Source of the DNA: an uncultured Sulfolobales archaeon
GTDB lineage: Archaea; Thermoproteota; Thermoprotei_A; Sulfolobales; NBVN01
DNA: 64,000 nucleotides
NCBI GenBank assembly: GCA_937949785.1
Contig: CALEDH010000008.1
Coordinates: forward strand, 1-64,000
Reading direction: 5' to 3'
Numbering within the stretch: position 1 is the stretch's first letter; every line of letters starts with the position of its first letter. Below are positions 50,140 to 59,571 of the stretch, in pieces. Both the position numbers and the translations under genes were made by a program. The notes below the pieces were generated by a model, which worked only from the letters and a program-made list of their open reading frames with translations, was not told the DNA's origin and searched no databases.

Positions 50140-51408
50140 TTAAGGTTTATGGAGGAGTTCTAACTTATAGCCTGTCAATCTACTTATTAATATTGCCGAC
50201 GCGTTATCTCCGGAAACGTTGATGGCCGTCCTCATAGCGTCTGTTATGGGGTCTATCACTAACATTATTCCAATACCTTCTAAGGGTAGGCCGATAACCG
50301 ATAGAACATATGCTAACATTATCGTACCACCGCCGGGGATGGCAGCCGTAGCTACCGAACCTATCATAGCAGCTATGATCAGTAAGGATATGTGGTACGG
50401 TGTTAGTGTAAGCCCGAAGAGTTGCGCTATGAACACCGCGCTTAATGCCTGATATAAAGCCGTTCCATCCATATTTACCGTAGCACCTAGTGGTAGCGTT
50501 AAGCCGTAAACTTCTCTAGGCACACCTAAGCTCCTCGCAGCCTCCATATTATACGGTAGCGTCACGGCTGAGGACCTAGTCGTAAACGCTATTAGGAAGG
50601 GAGTTGACTGCGCTCTAAAGTATTTAAGCGGGTTTAACCCTCCAAGCACTACGAGGATGGAGTATACCACTACTAGGTGGAAGATTGAGAGGCTGTACTG
50701 CGACATTAGAAATCGGGCGTAAGCACCTAACATCGCCGGGCCGTAGCTGATCATAAGCCATGCCGCATATGAGAACACAGCAATAGGTGCGTAGTACATA
50801 ACTACCCTAACAAATGATATGGTAGTCTTAGATGCTAAGGAAAGATAATATGCTACTCTCCTACCCTCCTCACCAAGTAAAACCGTAGCAACACCTAAAA
50901 TTATTGCGAATATTATCATCGTCATAGAACCGCCGACAGCCAGTAGGCTGTTAAAGTCCGTCTGGAAGAATGATAGCAGTACATCAACACCTGACGGCGG
51001 TGAGGGCGGTTTATAGTCCTTCGGCACATCTAAGGTAACCATAGCACCCGGCGTAAACACTTGCCCAGCTAAAACACCCAGTGAAGCGGCTAATGCCGAC
51101 GTACCTAGGTAGACCACCAACATCACAACTAATATAGTACCTAACCTCCTACCACTGGCTATTGATGAGGTAGCTGCAGCAATAGTGAAGAATATTAGAA
51201 GCGGTATGATAATCCTAATCAACCTTACGAAGATATCGCCGAAAGCCTTAAACCAGCTAGCAAATAATGTTTTAGTTGGTACTGGAGTCATACTGATAAC
51301 ATATCCTACAGCTATACCTAATATAAACCCAAGCGCTATCGCTATTAGAAGTATTCTAGCCCCTTTCATGCCTACTTCAAGTCTTTCTGAAGCACCCATA
51401 TACAACAC
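50140..51408 (-). CDS. Dicarboxylate/amino acid:cation symporter (DAACS, GltPh-like)
   Basis: TRSSAVTLPYNMEAARSLGVPREVYGLTLPLGATVNMDGTALYQ; INVSGDNASAILISR. Confidence 0.95.
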   Translation of the reverse strand: MLYMGASERLEVGMKGARILLIAIALGFILGIAVGYVISMTPVPTKTLFASWFKAFGDIFVRLIRIIIPLLIFFTIAAATSSIASGRRLGTILVVMLVVYLGTSALAASLGVLAGQVFTPGAMVTLDVPKDYKPPSPPSGVDVLLSFFQTDFNSLLAVGGSMTMIIFAIILGVATVLLGEEGRRVAYYLSLASKTTISFVRVVMYYAPIAVFSYAAWLMISYGPAMLGAYARFLMSQYSLSIFHLVVVYSILVVLGGLNPLKYFRAQSTPFLIAFTTRSSAVTLPYNMEAARSLGVPREVYGLTLPLGATVNMDGTALYQALSAVFIAQLFGLTLTPYHISLLIIAAMIGSVATAAIPGGGTIMLAYVLSVIGLPLEGIGIMLVIDPITDAMRTAINVSGDNASAILISRLTGYKLELLHKP

Positions 51409-51586
51409 ACCACCGAAAGAACACCACCTAACTACTTAATATACATTACTGTGAGGTCTTTTCACGGTATTACCTTACAACTCTATAACTCTCTCAACTA
51501 AGTTTTGATGATGTTAGTTAAGTTATCTAGGTCATTTTCATTAATATTTTTAAGTTGACTGATATATATGGATTGGGTATCCATAT

Positions 51587-52600
51587 ATGAGGTTAACCTA
51601 CCTATCAGGACTGCTAATCTTCTTATTGGTGGGCTTAGCTGTAGGTTATTACACAGCTCTGATAACATCGGTAACACCTAGTTATGAGTCCTTAGAGAGC
51701 GTCGTGGTAGTTGATTCTTTAGGTAGATATGTTAGGGTAGGTAATTATAGTAGGGTCATCTCTCTAGCTCCCAGCATAACCGAGATAGTATTTGCTTTAG
51801 GTCTTGAGGACTACTTAGTAGGTGTTGATGACTTCAGTAATTACCCAGGTAAGCTCTTAGATATGATTAGTAGTGGTAAGATTAGGTATGTTGGAGGTTG
51901 GTGGTTACCTGATGTCGAGAGGGTGATTGCGTTAAGACCTTCATTAGTACTTGCTGATAGCGGTGTTTACAGGCAGGTAGTATTGGAAAGTAAGTTTAAG
52001 GAGTTAGGTATTAACACATTATATCTTAGAGGTTCTAGTTGTAGGGATGTATTTGATATTATAAGCGATATAAAGCTTGTGGGGATGGTGTTCAACGTAA
52101 GTAGTAAGGCTGATGAACTAACATCTTCTATTATAGGTAAGGTCAGCAATATCAGTAATAGCTTATTATCAATGCCTACTGGCAGGCCTAAAGTCTTATT
52201 CCTAGCTGGACTTCCTTCGGAGGGCTTATACAGTGCTGGGGGGAACACCTACATTGGATACGTTATTGAGGTATCCGGAGGTATTAACATAGTTAGGGAG
52301 TTCTCAGGCTGGCCTCTACTAAGTTATGAGAAGATATTGAGTGAGAACCCTGATGTGTTGTTAATAGCGACTGTAGGTGGTGATGTCGAGAAGGTGAGAG
52401 AGGAACTGTCTAAGACGCCTTTAGCAGATACTAACGCCTTCAAGAATGGTAGGGTGTACCTACTAGTTGGTGAGGCTGGTGACGTGCTGGTCAGACCTGG
52501 TCCTAGGGTATACATGGCAGTTGACATAATATCTAAGATATTACACCCAGATGTTTTCGGGACTGCCAACATGTCTGGGGTGTATAAGGTGCTTAGTTAA
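51587..52600 (+). CDS. ABC transporter periplasmic (BtuF/FhuD-like) binding protein
   Basis: RVISLAPSITEIVFALGLEDYLVGVDDFSNYP; cotranscribed with FecCD and ATPase genes. Confidence 0.9.
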   Translation: MRLTYLSGLLIFLLVGLAVGYYTALITSVTPSYESLESVVVVDSLGRYVRVGNYSRVISLAPSITEIVFALGLEDYLVGVDDFSNYPGKLLDMISSGKIRYVGGWWLPDVERVIALRPSLVLADSGVYRQVVLESKFKELGINTLYLRGSSCRDVFDIISDIKLVGMVFNVSSKADELTSSIIGKVSNISNSLLSMPTGRPKVLFLAGLPSEGLYSAGGNTYIGYVIEVSGGINIVREFSGWPLLSYEKILSENPDVLLIATVGGDVEKVREELSKTPLADTNAFKNGRVYLLVGEAGDVLVRPGPRVYMAVDIISKILHPDVFGTANMSGVYKVLS

Positions 52601-53622
52601 TGGCTCTGCAGACTTATAGGAATTTAATGAGGAGGTTTACCCTGTCAATGTTTTTCCTAACCACTTCCCTAACCTTACTATCCATCCTCTCTATATCTGT
52701 TGGTGTCGTATCTGTAGGGTTTAAAGATGTTGTGGACCATCTGCTAGGCATCAGCAGTCACACATTCTTAAAAGGCATTATAGATCTGAGGGTTATTAGG
52801 ACATCAGCTTCAGTGCTGGCAGGTGCATCATTAGGTGTTGCCGGAGTTCTGATTCAAGGAATCACTAGAAATCCTTTAGCTGAGCCTTACATCTTAGGGA
52901 TTTCCTCAACAGCACTGTCGGTTGTGTCATTAGCTTTAATATTAAATCCATCGCTGATCAATTCAAGAACTGAGGTGATGTTGTACTCATTTCTCGGCGC
53001 CCTCCTCGGATTCTTGTTTACCCTAATGTTAAGTAGGTTGGGGAGTAGTGGGTTATCATTAGTATTAGCTGGGATTGCTGTGACCTCAATATCCTCCGGT
53101 ATTTCACATATACTTCTATACTTAGTTCAGTCAGTGCTTAGAATACCGTATGTATACTTGCTTATGGGTTCAACAACATCCGTGCTTAAAGCCGACATAC
53201 CTACACTAACACTCACTTCAATTATCGGTATTTCAGCCTCGCTACTGATCGTCAAATCTTTAAACGCTTACATCTACGGCGACGAATATAGTAGGCAGTT
53301 AGGGTTTAATCCTAGGCTAACCATACTTACAGCAGCTACAATTACCAGCATATTAACAGGTATGTCAGTCGCCGTCGTAGGTATTATCGGGTTTGTCGGT
53401 TTAGCATCACCTCATATCTGTAGGTACTTAGTCGGAAATGACCACAGATTCTTACTGCCGGCATCAGCTCTAGTAGGGGCTATCTTAGTAGTACTCTCAG
53501 ACATCATAGTTAGGGCTATCTCATCGGTCAGCGGCCTAGGTGAGCTACCGCTAGGAGTGGTGACTGGGATTATAGGAGCTCCGTTCCTTGCGTACCTAGT
53601 CTTAAAGAGGGTGAGGGAGTGA
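52600..53622 (+). CDS. FecCD/BtuC family ABC permease
   Basis: LRVIRTSASVLAGASLGVAGVLIQGITRNPLAEPYILGIS; GFVGLASPHICRYLVGNDHRFLLP. Confidence 0.95.
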   Translation: MALQTYRNLMRRFTLSMFFLTTSLTLLSILSISVGVVSVGFKDVVDHLLGISSHTFLKGIIDLRVIRTSASVLAGASLGVAGVLIQGITRNPLAEPYILGISSTALSVVSLALILNPSLINSRTEVMLYSFLGALLGFLFTLMLSRLGSSGLSLVLAGIAVTSISSGISHILLYLVQSVLRIPYVYLLMGSTTSVLKADIPTLTLTSIIGISASLLIVKSLNAYIYGDEYSRQLGFNPRLTILTAATITSILTGMSVAVVGIIGFVGLASPHICRYLVGNDHRFLLPASALVGAILVVLSDIIVRAISSVSGLGELPLGVVTGIIGAPFLAYLVLKRVRE

Positions 53623-54398
53623 GGTTAGCTGTTAAGAACCTAGTCGTTGAGTATAACTCAACTAAGGTACTTGATGAGGTGACCTTCGAGGTCTTAGATG
53701 GGGAGTTAACCTTTGTTTTAGGGCCTAACGGGGCTGGTAAGACAACGCTACTTAAAGCTATTTCACGTTTAGTTAACGTAGTAGGAGGTTCTGTATATAT
53801 AGATGGTAAGGACTTAAGGAACTACAGTCCTAGGGAGGTAGGTAAGGCCTTCGCATATGCTGGACCGCAGGTATATAGGGTATTACCATCAACGGTTTTC
53901 GAGTTCTTACTGATTAGTAGGTACCCCCATCAAAATCGTTTACAATACGTTGAGTCGTTAGACGATATCAAGGTATTAGATGAAGTGGTTAACGAGTTAA
54001 ACATAGGGGGACTACTTAGTAGGAAGTTAGAGGACTTAAGTAGTGGTGAGTTGCAGCGAGTCTTAATTGCAAGGGCATTAATTCAGAAACCTACTATATT
54101 ACTATTAGATGAGCCAGCAGCGTTCTTAGACATAAAGTATAGGATTGAAGTACTTGATATGATTAAGAACTTGACAAAGAATAGGAGGCTGATAACATTA
54201 GTAGCTAATCACGACTTACATCTAACCTCACTCTACGCTGATAGGGTCATATTGTTAGATAGTGGTAGGGTAGTAGCTGTGGGAGGGCCTGAGGTACTTA
54301 CTAAGGAATTAGTAGAAAAGATATTTAAGGTTAGGGTTGAAGTACTTAAAAACTGCTATGGTAGGAACTTAATACTCCCAATTAGAGCCTTAGATTAA
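53619..54398 (+). CDS. ABC transporter ATPase (BtuD/FepC-like)
   Basis: LGPNGAGKTTLLKAISRL, LSSGELQRVLIARALIQKPTILLLDEPAAFLD. Confidence 0.95.
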   Translation: MRLAVKNLVVEYNSTKVLDEVTFEVLDGELTFVLGPNGAGKTTLLKAISRLVNVVGGSVYIDGKDLRNYSPREVGKAFAYAGPQVYRVLPSTVFEFLLISRYPHQNRLQYVESLDDIKVLDEVVNELNIGGLLSRKLEDLSSGELQRVLIARALIQKPTILLLDEPAAFLDIKYRIEVLDMIKNLTKNRRLITLVANHDLHLTSLYADRVILLDSGRVVAVGGPEVLTKELVEKIFKVRVEVLKNCYGRNLILPIRALD

Positions 54399-54408
54399 CT
54401 TAAGAGTT

Positions 54409-55227
54409 TTAAACCGCTCTGGGGTAAGAGCCTAAGACCTTAATGTAGGGCACCTTCATAGACAACGACTTAAGAGCTTCTAAGCAATTAACATCTAATC
54501 TATGGCCTTCGAAATCTATGAAGAATACGTACTCCCATACCTTCTCCTTACTAGGCCTTGACTCAATCTTAGTTAAGTTAATCCCCCTAATAGCGAATTC
54601 CTCTAACGCCCTGTATAGGGAGCCAGGTATGTGTGGAAGTCCTACGATTATCGATGTTTTATCCCTACCACTTACTTCGCAGTCTCTTAACGCTAGTACT
54701 AGGAACCTAGTGAAGTTGTTGGGGTTATCCTCTATTTCCCTAACCACTACGTTCATCCCATATATCTCAGCAGCTCTTAAACTACCCACAGCGGCTGAGT
54801 CGCAGAGTTGTTTTTCCTTAATCATCCTAACTGCTGAGGAAGTACTATAGTAGGGGATTAGCTCCACGTCTAAGCTACTTAAAAACCTACTACACTGTGC
54901 AAGTGCTTGGGGATGCGAATACACGTATCTAATACTTCCTAAACTAACTCCTGGAAGCGCTATCAAGCAGTGAGATATCCTTAACTGTAACTCACCGTAG
55001 ATCATAACGTTAAACTCTCTTAATAGGTCGTAAACCTCACCTACACTACCCTCTAACGAATTCTCAATAGGGATCACGCCGAACTCGCTTACCCCCCTCT
55101 CAACGTTCTCAAATACATCTTTAAACCTCCTACACGGAATGAGTAATGCGTTGCTAAAGAACATTAAAGAAGCTTCCTCACTATAGCTTCCCTCATCACC
55201 ATAATATGAAACCTTAACTTCAGTCAT
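54409..55227 (-). CDS. pheA: Prephenate dehydratase with ACT domain
   Basis: SYYGDEGSYSEEASLMFF, GVIPIENSLEGSVGEVYDLL, YSHPQALAQCSRFL, NNFTRFLVL, LTKIESRPSKEKVWEYVFFIDFEGH. Confidence 0.95.
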   Translation of the reverse strand: MTEVKVSYYGDEGSYSEEASLMFFSNALLIPCRRFKDVFENVERGVSEFGVIPIENSLEGSVGEVYDLLREFNVMIYGELQLRISHCLIALPGVSLGSIRYVYSHPQALAQCSRFLSSLDVELIPYYSTSSAVRMIKEKQLCDSAAVGSLRAAEIYGMNVVVREIEDNPNNFTRFLVLALRDCEVSGRDKTSIIVGLPHIPGSLYRALEEFAIRGINLTKIESRPSKEKVWEYVFFIDFEGHRLDVNCLEALKSLSMKVPYIKVLGSYPRAV

Positions 55228-55394
55228 ACTTCAGTCCTAAATTAGAGACTTAACAGGTGTTTATTACTTAATATGAACCGCTATGTAAAAGTTTTACCTA
55301 CTTTGATAGTCAACACTTAAATGGAGTTCTAAGCTTGGTTAGGAAACGTTTAAATATCCGGCGGAACTAAGTAGAGAGGTGTGAAAATGCACCA

Positions 55395-55916
55395 ATGGTA
55401 AAAAGAAAGTTAGTTGTAGATCCTTCTAAATGCGTTGGATGTAGGTACTGCGAATTGTGGTGTTCCTTCAAACACGAGGGGGTCTTTAGTACCTCTTTAT
55501 CAAGGATCTCCTTAATCAAGGACGATAGGTTAGGTTTAGACTACCCCGTTGTCTGCGAGTTCTGCGACCCGGCCCCATGCGTTGCGTCATGCCCTACAGG
55601 TGCTTTAAATGTGTTAAGTAACGGTGTTATATACGTAGATGTCGGGAAATGCGTTAGCTGCTCAGAATGTGTTACCTCATGTCCCTACAACGTATTAAAA
55701 TTACACCCGATCACATCTAAACCTATAGTATGTGATTTATGTGGTGGAAGCCCTATATGCGTTGTTAAATGCCCGACGAACGCGTTGAGGATCTACCCGG
55801 TAGGCGTTGTTGAGTATGGGTTAGAGGAGTTAGCAGCGCTTTTAGGTAAGCAGTTTAAGAGGGCTGCAGAAGCTCATAAAGGGTTAATGAGGTTATGGGG
55901 TGTGCGTGTTGAGTAG
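55395..55916 (+). CDS. 4Fe-4S ferredoxin-type electron transfer subunit (AOR partner)
   Basis: Multiple CxxCxxCxxxC motifs (CVGCRYCELWC, CEFCDPAPC, CVSCSECVTSCP). Confidence 0.92.
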   Translation: MVKRKLVVDPSKCVGCRYCELWCSFKHEGVFSTSLSRISLIKDDRLGLDYPVVCEFCDPAPCVASCPTGALNVLSNGVIYVDVGKCVSCSECVTSCPYNVLKLHPITSKPIVCDLCGGSPICVVKCPTNALRIYPVGVVEYGLEELAALLGKQFKRAAEAHKGLMRLWGVRVE

Positions 55917-57909
55917 ACTTTACGGTTATGCTGGAAAGGTTTTAAGGATTAACTTAAGTAGCTATGACGTTAAGGTTGAGGAAACACGTAAGGAGTTGGT
56001 TAGAGGGTACTTAGGAGGTAGGGGTTTAAACGCCCGTAGGTTATACGATGAAGTAGGTCCTAACGTAGACCCGCTGAGCCCTGAGAATAGGTTAATGATA
56101 TCTACAGGTCCTCTAGCTGGATTAGCATTCCCAATAGGTACGAGGCTCAACGTAACAGCTAAATCACCTCAGACAGGCCTTCTAGGAGATTCAAATGTAG
56201 GAGGACATTTCGCAGCGGAGATGAAGTTCGCTGGATTCGACCAAATAGTTATTGAGGGTAGGTCTGAAAGACCTGTGTATTTATACGTTCATGACGGTTC
56301 TGTCGAATTTAGAAGTGCTAGCGGTTTAAGAGGTTTAACCATATCTGAAGCCTACCGTGAGATCAGGAAGGAGTTAAGAGATGTAAGAGCTCAAATAGCT
56401 CTAATAGGCCCTTCAGCTGAGAACCTCGTAAAATTTTCAGGGATATTCTTCAACGTGTACAGACCTGCAGCTAGGACCGGGTTAGGGGCGGTCCTCGCAT
56501 CGAAGAACGTTAAAGCAATAGTAGTTAGAGGTGATGGGTATGTAGAGGTAGCGGATTCTAAGAGGTTTGAAGAATTTGTAAGCTTTATTGAGGAATTGAT
56601 TTACAGCCACCAACAATACTGGCCTAGAAGGGTAATGGGTACGTCGAGAATACTACTAGCAGCTAATATGTTAGGATTCCTCCCAGTAAGGCATTTCCAG
56701 GATAGCGTAGCTGATTACCCATACGGAGTTAGCGGTGAGAGACTGGCATTAGAGTATAACGTTAAGAATAGGAGTTGCTTCTCATGCGTGCTTCCATGCA
56801 GTAGGTTCTACGTGGTGAAGTACGGGACGTATGAGGGTTGCTTTGGTGAAGGTCCAGAATATGAAGCATTAGCAGGTATGACTGTTAGAATAGGTATTAA
56901 AGACTTAAACGCTGCCTTAAAGCTAGTCAGTCTAATCAATGATTTAGGTATGGACGTCATCTCAGTTAGTGAGGTCATATCTTGGTGTATGGAGTTATTT
57001 GAGAGAGGTCTCCTAAATAAGGATGAAGTAGGCTTAAACCTTGAATGGGGTGATGTTAACTCAGTAACTCAGCTAGTAGAAATGATATCACGTAGGGAGG
57101 GATTCGGTGGCTTACTCGCCGACGGAGTTGCTAAAGCTGCTGAAAGGCTTGGGAGGGGTGATGAGCTAGCCTTCCATGTAAAGGGTTTAGAAATGATTCA
57201 AGCAGATCCTAGAGGACTGAAAGGCTATGGGTTAGGGTTTGCTGTGGCGAGTAGGGGTGCAGATCACCTACGTTCAGAGCCCTTCATAGAATTAGCAGAT
57301 GACCCAAGACTAGGTGCCGAGTTATTCGGAGAGCCTGAAGCAACTTTAAGGTTAGGGGTTAAAGGTAAGGGAAAACTCGTTGCTTACTACGAGAACTGGT
57401 GCGCCGTCGTTGATTCAATAGAAGTATGTAAGAACATCGCTGAAAACATGGAGATATTAACATTCGACCGAATAGCTGAGTTGTTAAACATAGTTACGGG
57501 CATTGAGGTGTCTAAGGATGACGTCATTGCTGTAGGTGAACGGATAGTTAATTTGGAGAGAGCTTATCTAGCTAGGGAGGGTATTAGGAGGAAGGATGAC
57601 AGACTTCCGAAGAGGTTCTTAGTAGAGCGTATAAAGGATGGACCTTCGAAGGGGCATATCATAGAGTTGGAGACAATGTTAGATGAGTACTATGAAGTAC
57701 GTGGTTGGGATCTGATTAATGGCTTACCAACTACTAGGAAATTAGTTGAGTTAGGGCTTAGCGATGTAGTGGAAGATCTTGAACGTAGGGGTATTAAACT
57801 ATTAGATGGTAAGGACTTAACCAGCGGCTTACCAACTATGGAGAAGTTCACCGATAAATTAGCTAAGTTAAGGCTTAGTGACGTGGTGGCTAGGTTATCA
57901 GGTGGTTAA
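55900..57909 (+). CDS. Aldehyde ferredoxin oxidoreductase family (tungsto-enzyme)
   Basis: GYAGKVLRINLSS, GGRGLNARRLYDEV, CFSCVLPCSRF (CxxCxxxC), WCAVVDSIEVCK. TTG at 55909 is the probable start. Confidence 0.95.
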   Translation: MCVLSRLYGYAGKVLRINLSSYDVKVEETRKELVRGYLGGRGLNARRLYDEVGPNVDPLSPENRLMISTGPLAGLAFPIGTRLNVTAKSPQTGLLGDSNVGGHFAAEMKFAGFDQIVIEGRSERPVYLYVHDGSVEFRSASGLRGLTISEAYREIRKELRDVRAQIALIGPSAENLVKFSGIFFNVYRPAARTGLGAVLASKNVKAIVVRGDGYVEVADSKRFEEFVSFIEELIYSHQQYWPRRVMGTSRILLAANMLGFLPVRHFQDSVADYPYGVSGERLALEYNVKNRSCFSCVLPCSRFYVVKYGTYEGCFGEGPEYEALAGMTVRIGIKDLNAALKLVSLINDLGMDVISVSEVISWCMELFERGLLNKDEVGLNLEWGDVNSVTQLVEMISRREGFGGLLADGVAKAAERLGRGDELAFHVKGLEMIQADPRGLKGYGLGFAVASRGADHLRSEPFIELADDPRLGAELFGEPEATLRLGVKGKGKLVAYYENWCAVVDSIEVCKNIAENMEILTFDRIAELLNIVTGIEVSKDDVIAVGERIVNLERAYLAREGIRRKDDRLPKRFLVERIKDGPSKGHIIELETMLDEYYEVRGWDLINGLPTTRKLVELGLSDVVEDLERRGIKLLDGKDLTSGLPTMEKFTDKLAKLRLSDVVARLSGG

Positions 57910-57912
57910 GCA

Positions 57913-59246
57913 ATGGTCAGACAGTCAGCACGTAGGGAGATTTGGAGTAGTAGGGTAGGTATGGTCTTAGCATTAATAGGTGTTGCAGTAGGGTTAGGTA
58001 ACGTATGGAGGTTCCCATACATGCTTGGGAAGTTTGGCGGCGCTGCCTTCCTCTTAGTTTACGTACTGTTAGTACTAGCTGTGGGGGTACCGGCTTTATG
58101 GGCTGAACTATCTCTAGCTAGGTACGTTAGGTCAGGTCCGTTTAAGGCGTATGTTAAACTGGGCATCACTGGCGGTAGGTTCATAGGTATCTTCCTCTTA
58201 CTAGTTGCTGTAGCAGCGGTGTCATACTACTTAGTAGTTATTGGTTGGGTACTATGGTACTTCATAGCATCTGTCTTCGGAATGTACTTAAATACGGATT
58301 CAGCAACGTTCTTCGGCCAGACATTAAGTAGTTTCTGGGTTCAAGTGTTGATGGATTCCCTAGTTATAGGGTTCTGCGTTGCCATATGCTTAGGTGGTGT
58401 GAGGAGAGGTATTGAGAGGGCGAGTAAGTATTTAATGCCTTTAGTGTATGCTGTGTTACTTCTCATAATGGCTAGAGCTTTAACATTACCTAACGCTGTT
58501 GAGGGCCTCTACTTCTACTTAAGGCCTGAATGGTCTTTACTCACACCAGTTACGTTATTAACGGCTACTGGTCAAGTATTCTTCAGCTTAGGTTTAGGAG
58601 CTACATGGATATTCATGTACGGGTCTTACATAGATGATGATAGAAGCGTGGTTGAGGCTGGTGGGTGGACAGCCTTCGGCGATACGTTAGCATCATTTAT
58701 AGCTGGACTGGCAATCCTGCCAACAGTTTATGCGTTCGGTGTTGACCCAGGAAGCGGTCCACCACTACTCTTCATAACACTTCCAGAGATATTTAAGATG
58801 ATGCCGATGGGTGTTATGTTAGCGTCGTTAATGTTTTTAGGGCTGTTATTCGCAGCTATACTATCAGCTATTCCAGCATTTGAGATATATTCTCAGATGC
58901 GTTGCAGGAATTCGGGTGGTCTAGAAGGAAATCGGTAATCACCTTAGCAGCCTTAGAGTTATTACTTGGAATCCCTTCAATGCTAAGCGTTGACGTCATA
59001 CTGTATAATGATTTGATATGGTCTTCAGCGCTTCAGGTAGGGTCGTTAATAGCTATTACTGCCTTCACCACCGCCTTAGGTAGGGGAAGAGCTTTAGTAG
59101 AGTTAGGTAAGTCATCGTCGTTTAGAACATATATAGAATCGACAAGGTGGTTAGGCAACTTAATCTACTACTGGACTAGATATGCTGTCCCACTCATAAT
59201 AGCTTTAATACTTGTATATGGATGGTATTCATGGTTTACATCCTAG
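57913..59246 (+). pseudogene. Sodium-dependent (NSS/SNF family) transporter interrupted by a -1 frameshift
   Basis: ORF 57913-58938 (GVAVGLGNVWRFPYMLGKFGG) ends in non-homologous CRNSGGLEGNR; ORF 58902-59246 continues with (DAL)QEFGWSRRKSVITLAALE. Confidence 0.85.
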
Positions 59247-59256
59247 GTGACTTAAC

Positions 59257-59526
59257 ATGAAGAAGTTAATTGTCAGGGTTAAAGAGGTAAGAGGTAGGTG
59301 TAATGTTCACGTAGTCGGTGACTACTTCGAAGTTTACGGTAGTAGGATTACGTTACCGCCTGGCAAGCATATATGTTTCTACTCCCTATCAAGTTTAATT
59401 CCATTACTACCCGCTAAGCAGAGGAAGATCGATGAACCAGGTGATTGGATGTTGAAAGTGAAGGAGGTTGAATGCCCTGACCCCGAAGGAAGGGTAATAT
59501 GGGAGATCGTTGATGTATCTGAGTAG
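59257..59526 (+). CDS. TIGR04076-like small protein
   Basis: MKKLIVRVKEVRGRCNVHVVGDYFEVYGSRITLPPGKHICFYSLSSLIPLLPAKQ. Confidence 0.65.
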   Translation: MKKLIVRVKEVRGRCNVHVVGDYFEVYGSRITLPPGKHICFYSLSSLIPLLPAKQRKIDEPGDWMLKVKEVECPDPEGRVIWEIVDVSE

Positions 59527-59571
59527 TTTTGACTAGATGTAAATTTTTACAATGGTTGGTTCTTATCTTAA

